A DNA stretch of 37,635 nt. Origin: Holosporales bacterium. Lineage in GTDB: Bacteria > Pseudomonadota > Alphaproteobacteria > UBA3830 > JAIRMZ01. The stretch lies in NCBI GenBank assembly GCA_031279495.1, contig JAITIJ010000032.1, positions 1-37,635 on the forward strand. The letters run 5' to 3'. The position numbers and the translations under genes are program-made. The notes beneath the pieces were generated by a model. The model did not search any database and was not told the origin of the DNA. It was given only the letters and a program-made list of their open reading frames with translations. This document shows positions 6,784-14,702 of this stretch, piece by piece; positions within the stretch are counted from its first letter, which is position 1; each line of letters opens with the position of its first letter.

Positions 6784-7470
6784 TCAACCATTGTCCTGTG
6801 GAGGACAGACGTTGCCCTTACGATCAAACTGTACACTGTTTTGAAGCTTTCCAGCGTTGAAATAGGCGACTTCCTTGATGCCTCCATCATCGTAGTATTG
6901 GCGTCTCTCTCCCTCCAAAAGATCCGCATGATAGAGAGCTTCTTCCAGCGGCTGACAATTGGGATAGTATGTGACGCTCGAGCCTTCTAATTTACCAGCA
7001 ACATAGGAAGAAGTGCGAACAATAGTCCCACCGTCTCTGAAGAAAGTAAACATTCCTTCAAGTTTTCCGGATACATAAAACGCCTCAGCAGCCACCTCTC
7101 CAGTGGGATTGAAATATGTTGCTTTCCCCTCTTGCAAGCCGTCAACATAAAGCACCTCTAACGTCTTACAGCCATCTTTATAAAAAGTGGCGAGTCCATT
7201 AAGGGTATTGTTTGCGTAAGTTAGGGTTTGTGTAACGTTACCATCTTCAGCATAAATAAAAGCGCTGCCAGAAAGTACCCCACCAACAAACATCAGTTTC
7301 TGTGCGCATCCTCCAGATGAAAAAAACACCTCAGTTGGTCCATCCAGACATCCCTCTCTGTAAGTCATTTTTTGAAGGAGCGTTCCCTGCGTATCGCAGA
7401 TATCCACAACACCATTTAAAGAGGCCTGCTCTTGATCCGTATCTGCTTGCACAGAAGAGAGGTCAGCCAT
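6784..7470 (-). CDS. MORN-variant repeat (YwqK-family) protein
   Basis: A 228-residue protein starting at ATG 7470 with GAGAG eight bases upstream; a longer form from TTG 7503 is possible but poorly supported. It is built of about seven imperfect repeats of roughly 22 residues, each with a Y-x-x-G-x-L-x-G core such as YREGCLDGP, YANNTLNGL, YVDGLQEGK, YVSGKLEG and YVAGKLEGS. These are the MORN-variant repeats of YwqK-type proteins. Despite the old antitoxin label for the family, such proteins are often encoded beside effectors and spike proteins. Directly upstream of and coupled to the DUF4280 gene, it may be a chaperone, immunity factor or effector partner of a contractile injection system. 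No signal peptide. Repeat family is clear; function is not. Confidence 0.75.
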   Translation of the reverse strand: MADLSSVQADTDQEQASLNGVVDICDTQGTLLQKMTYREGCLDGPTEVFFSSGGCAQKLMFVGGVLSGSAFIYAEDGNVTQTLTYANNTLNGLATFYKDGCKTLEVLYVDGLQEGKATYFNPTGEVAAEAFYVSGKLEGMFTFFRDGGTIVRTSSYVAGKLEGSSVTYYPNCQPLEEALYHADLLEGERRQYYDDGGIKEVAYFNAGKLQNSVQFDRKGNVCPPQDNG

Positions 7471-7794
7471 CGAAGAATCTCTCACAAATCTGTAAGAAAA
7501 CAAGAGATATTTTATTTAAATAAAACCAATGTAGCAATACCTGTTGCCGTGGTGCGACGAACAACAAAAATCTAGTTGTTTTTTATTGATTCTTTCGCAT
7601 CCCTCCTCTATCAAGGAATATGCCACGTAAGTGACGAGGGTGAAAAGGTAAAGGTGGGATTTTTTCAGAATTATCTCTGTTCAGAACCCTTGTAGGATCA
7701 TAGTGCGCGGAAGATGATAGGGTCTTTAGCGAAATCCGGAAAGGCGTTGAATATAAGGTATATGAAAAGACTCAGTAAACGAGAAAGGATATGT

Positions 7795-8265
7795 ATGCGT
7801 AGTAACTTGTTTGTATCTGTGGCGCTATTTGCGTGTACGGCTATGTATGTCAATGTAGTATTAGGACAAGAGGATTCTGCAACTGCTACGGTCCCGACGG
7901 CAGAGGCAGCAGCAATTCCTGGGGCAGGTGCAGAGCCTCCAAGAGAGGTACCAGCAGCAGAGCCTACTGAGGTTCCTGAAAGCACAGCAGTAGGTTCTGC
8001 ATCTCCTACATCTGAAGAAAAGAACATGTTGGCGGCACCAGAACCAGAGAAGAAAGGTCGCCACAAGAGAAGGCGGCATAAAAAGCGGCATCGTCAGACA
8101 GATCCGGGGTCGCTGCCAACCCCAGAGACACTAGCAGTAGATCCTGCATCTGGAAAGGATCCATCGGCGACACCAGAACCCGAGAAGAAGGGTCGCCACA
8201 AGAGAAGGCGGCATCGTCACGAGGAATCCATCACACCGGCTGTGGAATCTCCTAGCCCAAATTAA
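7795..8265 (+). CDS. secreted protein with Pro/Ala/Glu-rich body and Arg/His/Lys-rich clusters
   Basis: A 156-residue protein of no recognised family. I chose ATG 7795, five bases after AAGGA; upstream in-frame starts have no ribosome site. It opens with a clear Sec signal peptide, MRSNLFVSVALFACTAMY, with probable cleavage after VVLG. The mature part is low-complexity (Ala, Pro, Glu, Thr) and holds two copies of PEPEKKGRHKRRRH, the first running on into KKRHRQ. The basic clusters resemble nucleic-acid-binding or nuclear-localisation signals in a protein that leaves the cytoplasm. It might bind LPS, DNA or a host target. The ORF is intact and single, followed by a hairpin at 8280-8315. It is probably real because signal peptide, ribosome site and terminator fit together; the role is unknown. 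Confidence 0.65.
   Translation: MRSNLFVSVALFACTAMYVNVVLGQEDSATATVPTAEAAAIPGAGAEPPREVPAAEPTEVPESTAVGSASPTSEEKNMLAAPEPEKKGRHKRRRHKKRHRQTDPGSLPTPETLAVDPASGKDPSATPEPEKKGRHKRRRHRHEESITPAVESPSPN
8036..8214 (+). repeat. pair of 44-bp direct repeats inside the secreted-protein gene
   Basis: Positions 8036-8079 and 8171-8214 are nearly identical (two differences by eye) and encode the repeated PEPEKKGRHKRRRH block, 135 bp apart and in the same frame. Recombination between them would delete 45 codons without a frameshift, so the number of basic clusters could vary among strains. Confidence 0.85.
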
Positions 8266-8279
8266 TAGTTTTTGTGTCG

Positions 8280-8315
8280 AAGCAAGGGGAGAGGCGTTTG
8301 TCTCTCTCCTTGCTT
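8280..8315 (+). terminator. hairpin after the secreted-protein gene
   Basis: AAGCAAGGGGAGAG (8280-8293) pairs with CTCTCTCCTTGCTT at the right arm, 14 bp with one G-T pair, around a loop of about eight bases. It lies 15 bp after the stop codon. No T-run follows, so termination may be weak or the hairpin may protect the mRNA 3' end. Confidence 0.55.
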
Positions 8316-8648
8316 GTTGAAGGCTCTCCTGGCTCAGAAAACTCCATGCGGAAATTGATAGAATAGTTGGAGGTATGAAGTAGAGAGGATCGCCTTCTCG
8401 ACAGAGAAAGGACCTGTCCTAGCAGATGTACTACACGCTACTTACGAGTACTCTATTGCTAACACTCGTCCGAGAAGACCTGTGTCGCATTAGGAACACA
8501 ATACAACCGATAAGGACAACAAATAGTTATGCTCTTCTTCCTTGCGCAGGATTTAGATGGAGGGAATGAATTTCCTTTTATCTATTCCGTTCCTGAAGCG
8601 TTTCGCAACGCGTTCTGACGTTTCCTTGTAACCGCATCCGTAAGATGG

Positions 8649-8676
8649 AGAGGCCCTCTCCCAGCCTCTTTTTTTT
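8649..8676 (+). terminator. intrinsic terminator in the gene-poor region
   Basis: AGAGGC (8649-8654) pairs with GCCTCT (8664-8669) around a nine-base loop, followed at once by an eight-T run. The form is that of a Rho-independent terminator on the plus strand. No protein gene ends just upstream, so it may end an unannotated RNA or readthrough from the secreted-protein gene. Confidence 0.65.
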
Positions 8677-9191
8677 GTTTGTTGACCAGTTTGGTTAGAA
8701 TCTTAGAAAGACATAATTTTGCTAGTCTGGAGTCAAAACTTTTTGGATATCTATATAAGTGGTATGCTTTCAGTTTTCTGCGTAAGCGTTATGTCAGTGT
8801 GGCCGCGCCCTCATGACTGTATTTAATAACAGGGAAGACATGAGAGCCCCGCGACACTACGCCGCGGCTATTCCTAATTGTCGCAAGGGCGTAGATGCAC
8901 CTACACACCACTTACGCATAACTTCTCAAAGTACGCACTTGTACTAAGGTTGCTGCGCATACCCCCGTTACAAAAAGGTAGCCACACTAACATCACTCTT
9001 ACGAATAACGTTCCACGAAAAGACTCGTCCGGAAAGACTTTTCGGAATGGAAATAATGAATGGAAAAAAATAATAAAAAGTGGAAAATAAGAAAGATTGA
9101 GAAGTGAGAAAGAACAATTGCTCTTTAAGGCAGAAAATGCCCCATTCTTCCTAGGAGGAAAGGAGAGCAATAAAAAAACAAAGAACACAAA

Positions 9192-9250
9192 GAGAAACAT
9201 GAAAAGCAGGAAGGAGAAACATGAAAAGCAGGAAGGAGAAACAGGGAAAG
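9192..9250 (+). repeat. 22-bp tandem repeat, two and a half copies
   Basis: The unit beginning GAGAAACATGAAAAGCAGG repeats at 9192-9213 and 9214-9235, and a third, degenerate copy starts at 9236. The unit length is not a multiple of three, so any reading frame changes between copies, arguing against a maintained coding function. Confidence 0.8.
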
Positions 9251-9768
9251 ATGCTTGGGAAAAAACCAGAAGAAAAGGAGAAAAAGCAATTGCTCCTTGA
9301 GGTAGAGCATTCTTCCTCTTCTCACCAAGAAAAAATGGGGTGGAGGATAGACACCGCAGATCTACTGGTGTCTGAAGACCCCGGCGCTGTAAAAGAAAAA
9401 GACCCACCCCTTTGCAAATAAATCCCAATAAGTCATATCTACCAACTTCTTGTCTAAAGCGTCATACTTTTTTTATTTGCTTTCAGTTGTCATGGGAGCA
9501 ATGCTGGACTCATTTAGGTTTTGTCCGTGAATTCTAACCACATTCTAAACGCAAGATCAGAGTTCAGTTGCACTGACTCATGAACCAACCACCGCTCCAA
9601 CTCCAACTTTATTGAAACTTTAACAATGTCATACCCGTGTGAATTAATAGCCCTTTTGCAAAATGGCCTCTTATCCTTAGAAATATGCTCAGAAACTCTA
9701 TAATTTCCGTTATCTACTTTCGAGAAATCAAGAAATCTCTACGCAATGGTTTCTTAGCAGAAATCAGA

Positions 9769-9797
9769 TTTTACAAATTTTGTAAAAAGTGTATAAT
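9769..9797 (+). promoter_or_regulatory. sigma70-like promoter with overlapping palindrome, upstream of the BI-1 gene
   Basis: A -35 box TTTACA (9770-9775), 16-bp spacer and perfect -10 TATAAT (9792-9797) lie about 40 bp before the gene. A near-perfect inverted repeat, TTTTACAAATTTTGTAAAA (9769-9787), covers the -35 box and spacer, the expected position for a repressor operator. The regulator is unknown. Confidence 0.6.
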
Positions 9798-9838
9798 AGA
9801 GGATGTTTAGTACAAGAGTATAAACAATGGAGAGAAAA

Positions 9839-10540
9839 ATGAGAGAATATCCTTACACGAGCGAGGTTGTAGAGTCAGTTGATGCTGGGCTACGACGTTA
9901 TATGCAGCGTATTTACGCTTACATGGGTATAGGGCTTGCTTTAACAGGAGCTATGGCCTTCTTAGTAAGCCATTCGATAACGCTGCTGACTTTGTTTCTG
10001 GGAACACCCTTGCGTTGGGTTGTTCTGCTAGCTCCGTTAGGTATTGTGATGTTTCTAAGTGTGCGTCTGCCGCATCTATCGTTTACGGCTGCTCAAGCAA
10101 CATTCTGGAGCTACGCTGCAATGATGGGGATTTCGTTATCCTCGATCTTTTTGGTGTACACCCAAGAGAGCGTTGCCTTGACGTTCTTTGTCACGGCCTC
10201 GACATTTCTGGCGATGAGCCTTTATGGCTATGTAACACAGAAATCGCTTATAGGCATGGGAGCCTTTTTGATGATGGGTGTATGGGGTCTTGTTATCGCC
10301 TCGCTTGTCAATATGTTGTTTCAAAGTTCTGCGTTTCAGTTCTGTTTATCTGCTCTTGCTGTAGTCATTTTCTCAGGATTGACTGCTTATGACACGCAAG
10401 AGATGAAACATCTTTACTATGAACTGGATTCTCATGAAACCTCTGGCAAGAAAGCCATCTGGGGAGCACTTCGTTTGTATTTGGATTTCATAAATATTTT
10501 TGTGAGTCTATTAAACGTTCTTGGAGATCGACGCTCCTAA
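9839..10540 (+). CDS. BI-1 / YccA-family (Bax inhibitor-1) membrane protein
   Basis: About 233 residues with seven hydrophobic segments and a short charged N-terminus. The helix spacing, the MGIGLALTG first membrane segment, the late GLTAYDTQEMK segment and the terminal LYLDFINIF run are hallmarks of the BI-1 family. YccA-type members sit in the inner membrane and modulate FtsH or act as pH-gated calcium leak channels. I place the start at ATG 9839, which has GGAGAG five bases upstream. The ATG at 9827 is in frame but has no ribosome site; it would add four residues. A good promoter lies at 9769-9797. It stands alone, with a large inverted repeat just after it. Family assignment is confident. 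Confidence 0.9.
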   Translation: MREYPYTSEVVESVDAGLRRYMQRIYAYMGIGLALTGAMAFLVSHSITLLTLFLGTPLRWVVLLAPLGIVMFLSVRLPHLSFTAAQATFWSYAAMMGISLSSIFLVYTQESVALTFFVTASTFLAMSLYGYVTQKSLIGMGAFLMMGVWGLVIASLVNMLFQSSAFQFCLSALAVVIFSGLTAYDTQEMKHLYYELDSHETSGKKAIWGALRLYLDFINIFVSLLNVLGDRRS

Positions 10541-10549
10541 CGGATGAAC

Positions 10550-10614
10550 GGCGCTCGTTAATATTTGGGGCTGGGCCTTGGTTGGTTTGGCTCCTTTTCA
10601 ATCTCACGAGCGCC
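10550..10614 (+). terminator. structured hairpin after the BI-1 gene
   Basis: GGCGCTCGT (10550-10558) is the exact reverse complement of ACGAGCGCC (10606-10614). Inside, GGGGCT can pair with GGCTCC, giving a second stem. It begins about ten bases after the stop codon and a short T-rich run follows. It is probably a 3'-end or termination structure, though the long loop would also fit a small structured RNA. Confidence 0.45.
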
Positions 10615-11144
10615 ATGTTTTGCTTTGAGTTATCTTGAATAAACGTAGTTCTGAAGAATGGTGGTCTTTTATTCTGTGCTCAGTTGCGTTGAACTCCTGA
10701 GTTAGGATTAACACAATTGCATTGTGCTAGCATCTTTTTCGAAGAAGTAAAGGAGATGGACAGGACCAGACGCGTATTAAATTAATCAGATCCTATTTGT
10801 GAAAAGATAAATGAAGAGATAGAGTTAAGATGACAAGGAAGGTGTGCAACTGGTCCTGCTAATTAGTCTTGCCAATTAAAAAACTTGTTAAAAACTTGCT
10901 GAACTTGACGGAAGAAGAGGGAATCCTTTCTCCCTTTATCTTCCTCTCTTGCAAGAGGGGGGCATTGGTTCTACGTGAGAGACAATGCGTCAATAATCTT
11001 CCTTCAATTTACAATACCTTCTTTTTATTATAGTCTTGATTTTACTTTCTCAAAATAGAGTATTATTTGCTTAACAGGAGCTTCGAGAGAGGCTATATGT
11101 TTAATTTAGGTGATAGTTTTTCTATTGAAATGAGGAGATAAAAA
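10615..11144. other. 530-bp intergenic region with several inverted repeats
   Basis: No protein gene is supported. I see CACAAT-TGC-ATTGTG (10712-10726), a 9-bp exact inverted pair CAGGACCAG (10761-10769) and CTGGTCCTG (10850-10858) enclosing 80 bases, and the palindrome CTCTTGCAAGAG (10946-10957) extended by flanking C/G pairs. The 10761-10858 unit could be a small structured RNA. The last 120 bases are A+T-rich leader for the next gene, whose ribosome site is GAGGAG. Confidence 0.45.
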
Positions 11145-11576
11145 ATGAAACATACGTCTAGTTTATTAGCATGTATGTTTATACTTGCAGCTTCTGGAAC
11201 GAACGCAATGAACGATGGAGGGAATCTCAGCATTTTAGTGGAGCGTCTAGGCGCAGGCGATCGTGGAGCGGCAGAAGCCCTTTTGAGACTTCCTGATGCA
11301 ATACCGCCTGATATCTGGGCTCGAGCTGTTCTTTTTGTCGGTTGGAGGAACCTACCGCCTCGGATGATGACACCAATAGAACCAAACTTGCCATATATCG
11401 CTGCTAGCAGGTTCTTTCAGGATCAGGAGCTCTTTAGACAAGCGGCTGCAGGAATGGCAGACCCTATGGCCTTCGACATGTTTCGGGATGCAGTGGTTCA
11501 ATACGCCCTCGCTCATGAAGCAGAAATGCCTCCAGAGCACGTACAAAAGGCTCGGCAACTGGCTAAAAGGCAATAA
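11145..11576 (+). CDS. small secreted hypothetical protein
   Basis: A 143-residue protein with an N-terminal Sec signal peptide (MKHTSSLLACMFILAASG, probable cleavage after TNA). The mature part of about 120 residues is mostly helical by composition, with an AAEALLRLPDA segment and a C-terminal EHVQKARQLAKRQ helix. It has no cysteines after the signal and no recognised domain. The start is well supported by GAGGAG seven bases before the ATG. It stands alone between long spacers and is followed by an extended inverted repeat. It may be a periplasmic or exported accessory protein of a host-associated bacterium; I do not recognise a family. The sequence looks like a genuine, well-formed protein. 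Confidence 0.7.
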   Translation: MKHTSSLLACMFILAASGTNAMNDGGNLSILVERLGAGDRGAAEALLRLPDAIPPDIWARAVLFVGWRNLPPRMMTPIEPNLPYIAASRFFQDQELFRQAAAGMADPMAFDMFRDAVVQYALAHEAEMPPEHVQKARQLAKRQ

Positions 11577-11600
11577 GACCTTTGCGAGAATGAGAGGATA

Positions 11601-11699
11601 GGGAGAATAAAGGAGGAGGATAAGACGCTCATCAGTTCAAAGGCAGGCGAACAAAGCTTTCCCTGAGAGAGTCAAACAATCCTTCCCTCCTTTTCTCCC
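11601..11699. repeat. long imperfect inverted repeat between convergent genes
   Basis: The purine-rich arm starting GGGAGAATAAAGGAGG (11601-11621) is complementary, with small bulges, to the pyrimidine-rich arm ending CTCCTTTTCTCCC (11679-11699). It lies between the secreted-protein gene and ybgC, which converge, and could act as a bidirectional termination structure despite a loop of about 57 bases. Confidence 0.4.
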
Positions 11700-11737
11700 C
11701 TTTGTCTGCTCAACAAAGGACCCAATGCAGACGCGCG

Positions 11738-12136
11738 TTAGCTTTTGCAAATCTTCCCAATGCACGCTGGAAAGCAGCTCGCGCGACACGATGCATTGAT
11801 GCAAGCGAGCGTTACTAACGAAGTAAAAAGCTTCTGATCATCACGGAAGATGTCTTGTTTAAAGGTAAGCCGCGTAGAGGTTTTAGAATCAACAATGGTA
11901 ACAATTTCCAACTGATCATCAAGGTAAGCAGGAGAAATGTAGGTCATGCTGCACTTGGCGACAACAAAAAAGGCACCGTGTTCTTGCGCCAGCATGCGGT
12001 GATGTATGCCATTCGCTCGTAAAAATTCTGTCCGTGCACGTTCGATAAACCGAAGATAATTGGCGTAATAGACAATTCCCTCTGCATCCGTGTCTTCATA
12101 ATAGACTCGACAAGAAAAACGGTGTTCTGTGGTCAT
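11738..12136 (-). CDS. ybgC: YbgC-type acyl-CoA thioesterase
   Basis: A 132-residue hotdog-fold protein. The signature YYEDTDAEGIVYYANY (12-27) holds the catalytic Asp17 of the 4-hydroxybenzoyl-CoA thioesterase/YbgC group, followed by the IERARTEFLR helix. YbgC hydrolyses short or medium acyl-CoA or acyl-ACP and is linked to the Tol-Pal envelope system and phospholipid synthesis. I start it at ATG 12136, which overlaps the gap stop codon as ATGA, so the two genes are co-transcribed and coupled; an upstream TTG-type start would run into gap. The tolQRAB-pal genes that often follow ybgC are absent here. The Cys-containing C-terminal tail is unusual but the core is complete. Confidence 0.9.
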   Translation of the reverse strand: MTTEHRFSCRVYYEDTDAEGIVYYANYLRFIERARTEFLRANGIHHRMLAQEHGAFFVVAKCSMTYISPAYLDDQLEIVTIVDSKTSTRLTFKQDIFRDDQKLFTSLVTLACINASCRASCFPACIGKICKS

Positions 12137-13146
12137 AGAATCTGTGCTGCCCAAAAGCGTGCAACGTCTAACATACGGCAAGCAAAGCCCCATTCATTGT
12201 CATACCAAGCCATGACGCGGCAAAGAGAGTCAACCACGACCTGTGTGCTTAGTAGATCCACGGTAGCACTTGCTTGCGCATGGATAAAGTCGCTAGAAAC
12301 CAAGGGCTCATCCGATAATGCTAAAATACCCTTTAAATTGCTCTCTGCTGCACGCACAAAGGCGTTGTTTACATCTGCAGCCGTTACAGACTGACTAAGA
12401 ACAAATACACCATCAATCAGAGAGACATTGGGCGTAGGAACACGAATCGCTGTACCGTCTAATTTCCCTTGCAAAGTCGGAATAACAAGCCCAACAGCTT
12501 TTGCCGCTCCTGTTGAGGTAGGAATCATATTTACAGCGGCAGCGCGTGCACGCCGGAGGTCTTTATGTGCAGCATCAACCGTACGTTGATCGCCTGTATA
12601 AGCATGTATCGTTGTTACGTATCCTTTTTCTATCCCAAAGGCTTGCTGCAAAACAAACGCAACAGGAGCCAAACAATTTGTCGTGCAAGAGGCATTTGAG
12701 ACGATCTGATGTTGTGCAGATAGTCCCGTGTGGTTTACTCCATAGACTGTTGTATAATCCACCTCTTGCCCCGGAGCAGAGATAAGCACACGTGTGGCGC
12801 CAGCTTTAAGATGTCGCGCTGCCTCAGAGCGTTTGGTAAAGCGTCCGGTGCATTCAAACACCATATCGATGGCGTGTGCTTTCCAAGGAAGTTCCTCTGG
12901 GGTAGAGATACTGGTTAGAGCGATGCAAGCGCCATCAACGCACAATGTACAGCGATCTTTCAGTTTGATATCGGCAGGCAGAATGCCGTGTACAGAATCG
13001 TGTTTGAGCAAAAATACGGCAGCTTCTGGCGTGATAACATCGTTGACAACAACAACTTGGATATCAGTGCAACGCGTCTCTTGAATGGCGCGTAAAATAA
13101 GGCGTCCGATCCGACCGAATCCATTAATAGCAACGCGCAACGGCAT
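12133..13146 (-). CDS. gap: glyceraldehyde-3-phosphate dehydrogenase, type I
   Basis: A 337-residue enzyme of normal length. The NAD site INGFGRIGR (8-16) and the later NDV after strand two (an acidic residue favouring NAD over NADP) are present. The catalytic Cys154 is in SNASCTTN, and ATHAYTGDQ-like (TTIHAYTGDQ) and WYDNEWG elements follow. It oxidises glyceraldehyde 3-phosphate to 1,3-bisphosphoglycerate in the cytosol. The start is ATG 13146, with AGGAAGAGG a few bases upstream. It is followed by, and overlaps, ybgC; pgk and tkt, its usual partners in alphaproteobacteria, are not adjacent. All key residues are intact, so the enzyme should be active in glycolysis or gluconeogenesis. Confidence 0.96.
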   Translation of the reverse strand: MPLRVAINGFGRIGRLILRAIQETRCTDIQVVVVNDVITPEAAVFLLKHDSVHGILPADIKLKDRCTLCVDGACIALTSISTPEELPWKAHAIDMVFECTGRFTKRSEAARHLKAGATRVLISAPGQEVDYTTVYGVNHTGLSAQHQIVSNASCTTNCLAPVAFVLQQAFGIEKGYVTTIHAYTGDQRTVDAAHKDLRRARAAAVNMIPTSTGAAKAVGLVIPTLQGKLDGTAIRVPTPNVSLIDGVFVLSQSVTAADVNNAFVRAAESNLKGILALSDEPLVSSDFIHAQASATVDLLSTQVVVDSLCRVMAWYDNEWGFACRMLDVARFWAAQIL

Positions 13147-13253
13147 CAACCTCTTCCTTTCTGCTCATTTCGATAGACAGTGGCCATACTACCTCTATTC
13201 AGAGGTTTTGTCGTTAGTGTCTACAATACGCCTCTTCGGTGATCATCTTCTCG

Positions 13254-14054
13254 TTAGAATGGGAAGAGAGCATCTAACAGCTGGGTGCCATAGCGTGGTT
13301 CTTGAACATTTGACATAGCACCTCTCCCTCCATAAGAAATACGCGCTTCTGCGATACGATTGCAGGGAATCGTGTTATCAGAATCGATGTCTTCGGGGCG
13401 AACAATACCGGCAATAACCAACTCTCGACATTCTCGATCGACTCCAAATTCTTGGCGTCCAAAAATAACTAGATTACCGTTTGGCAAGATCTGAATAACC
13501 GTTGCTGCAACATAGGTTGTTATTTTCTCATAGCGATTGATTTTCGCTGTTGCATTGTGCTGTGGCGTACTAGTGATATCTAAAAGCTCTTTGCCGCTTG
13601 CACCAACGGGCATCACTTTCTTAAGAAGAGTGTCTTTTCCCATAAAACCGCTTGCGTCAACTTTTTCAGAGTGGCTACGATTGAGTGTTGTGTTGTTCTG
13701 CAGATCTGCTTTGTCCTCGAGTTCTACCTTGACTGTAAGAATATCCCCAACTCGGCATGCACGCTGATCCTTAAAGAAAGACCGAGAACCCGCTATCCAT
13801 AAAGAATTCGGCATCTTTTTCGATGACGACGGTTGCGGCATAGGCATCGTTATTTTTTTGTAATCGGGGAGTGTTGCCGGATTACGAATCTTTGTCAATC
13901 GAGGTTTGTCTCCGATTATGGCCAGACGGTCTTGCACTCCCACACAAGCACTTAGGATAAAAAAAACATTCCCAAAAACAAATCTCCTTAGAGCTGTTTT
14001 GAATTTCCATGTATATTTTTTTTTAAATAGGAGTGATGTCGATAATTTTATCAT
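13254..14054 (-). CDS. flgH: flagellar L-ring lipoprotein FlgH
   Basis: A 266-residue precursor with a long positively charged N-terminus, a hydrophobic stretch and a lipobox LSAC near residue 37, so it should be lipidated and sent to the outer membrane. The body shows the FlgH pattern: an SLW segment, RVGDILTVKVELEDKA, then a central VxxILPNGNLVIFG run and the late GIVRPEDI and ARISYGGRG segments. FlgH forms the L ring through which the flagellar rod passes. Its ATG lies 32 bases inside flgA; no better in-frame start follows. It is the last gene of a flgF-flgG-flgA-flgH unit. The P-ring gene flgI is not in the window. Confidence 0.95.
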   Translation of the reverse strand: MIKLSTSLLFKKKYTWKFKTALRRFVFGNVFFILSACVGVQDRLAIIGDKPRLTKIRNPATLPDYKKITMPMPQPSSSKKMPNSLWIAGSRSFFKDQRACRVGDILTVKVELEDKADLQNNTTLNRSHSEKVDASGFMGKDTLLKKVMPVGASGKELLDITSTPQHNATAKINRYEKITTYVAATVIQILPNGNLVIFGRQEFGVDRECRELVIAGIVRPEDIDSDNTIPCNRIAEARISYGGRGAMSNVQEPRYGTQLLDALFPF

Positions 14055-14691
14055 TATACACTATGCCTTCTATGATCTTCCCCGATTGCGTGTTTACAAC
14101 GCGAATCGTATCGCCACAGCCTCCATCCTCAAGAGCTTTTCCGCGTATAGTTGCCTGTAAATTCTGCATTTGTACGCGCAAAACGACAGAAGCGTTCCGC
14201 CGAATGACAACAGGATTCCGAATATCCGCAAAACGAATTGGGACTGTAGCACGCATAGCAAGACGTGCTATTTTTCCTATGACTTCCTCCGGATTTCGGA
14301 TCACATCTTGCCTGATGTGGTTTTCGCGGACTTCTGTCCAGTCAAGGTCTTCCGTGAAAATAGTCTCTCCGGCATGCTTAGAAGCCACTAGAGTAGGAAC
14401 TCGCACAGTGCGGACAACTTGTGCATCAGCTGGGGATGCTGCTCTTTCAACCCATACGGAGCACATATTCTCACACGATAAGCGATACCGCTGTGCCAAT
14501 GTTTTTAAAAAAGAAACGGGAATTTCTTGACGCTGTCCACAAGAAGGTGCTGGCATGACGGCAACATCTTGGGTTCCCTCTGGTAACTCAAAAAGATCGC
14601 TCAAATATACCTCTTCTTTGTGCACAATGATATCTGCATGTCCAGATACCTGGAGAAACAAGAACAACAAGGAAACGCAATATCTCGCCAT
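14023..14691 (-). CDS. flgA: flagellar P-ring assembly chaperone FlgA
   Basis: A 222-residue periplasmic protein. It opens with a signal peptide (MARYCVSLLFLFLQVSGHA). The second half contains the SAF-type chaperone domain, with VPTLVASKHAGETI followed by DLDWTEV, the RNPEEVIGKIARLAM segment and a C-terminal VVNTQSGKIIEGIV strand pair, all typical of FlgA. It assists polymerisation of FlgI into the P ring. It lies between flgG (11 bp gap) and flgH (32-bp overlap), the usual alphaproteobacterial order. Length and motifs are normal, so the gene looks functional. Confidence 0.93.
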   Translation of the reverse strand: MARYCVSLLFLFLQVSGHADIIVHKEEVYLSDLFELPEGTQDVAVMPAPSCGQRQEIPVSFLKTLAQRYRLSCENMCSVWVERAASPADAQVVRTVRVPTLVASKHAGETIFTEDLDWTEVRENHIRQDVIRNPEEVIGKIARLAMRATVPIRFADIRNPVVIRRNASVVLRVQMQNLQATIRGKALEDGGCGDTIRVVNTQSGKIIEGIVYNDKIIDITPI

Positions 14692-14702
14692 TTACAATCT
14701 GC

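Larger units (their letters stand above)
8316..9768. other. long gene-poor region with hairpins, a possible small RNA and charged low-complexity repeats
   Basis: About 1.45 kb with no protein gene I can support. From 8316 to 8648 the sequence is neither coding-like nor repetitive and contains a hairpin GCGTT-TCGC-AACGC near 8600. It ends in an intrinsic terminator at 8649-8676, so it could be a small RNA transcript. I found no signature of tmRNA, SRP RNA, RNase P RNA or 6S RNA. From 9050 to 9420 the plus strand is purine-rich (A/G) and would encode only Lys/Glu-rich runs. It includes a 22-bp tandem repeat and two related blocks starting CAATTGCT (about 9116 and 9288), which suggest duplication or decay of a repeat-rich gene. 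From 9430 to 9768 I see nothing beyond upstream sequence of the BI-1 gene. Confidence 0.5.

Noticed and set aside
9097..9421. Two Lys/Glu-rich plus-strand frames
   Set aside because: Low-complexity translation of A/G-rich DNA, weak starts and a frame change between the repeated blocks.
8901..9428. 175-codon minus-strand frame, rich in Phe, Leu, Ser
   Set aside because: It is the complement of a purine-rich low-complexity stretch with a tandem repeat whose unit is not a multiple of three; no ribosome site.
14033..14530. 165-codon plus-strand frame
   Set aside because: Lies entirely opposite flgA, with a composition typical of an antisense shadow.
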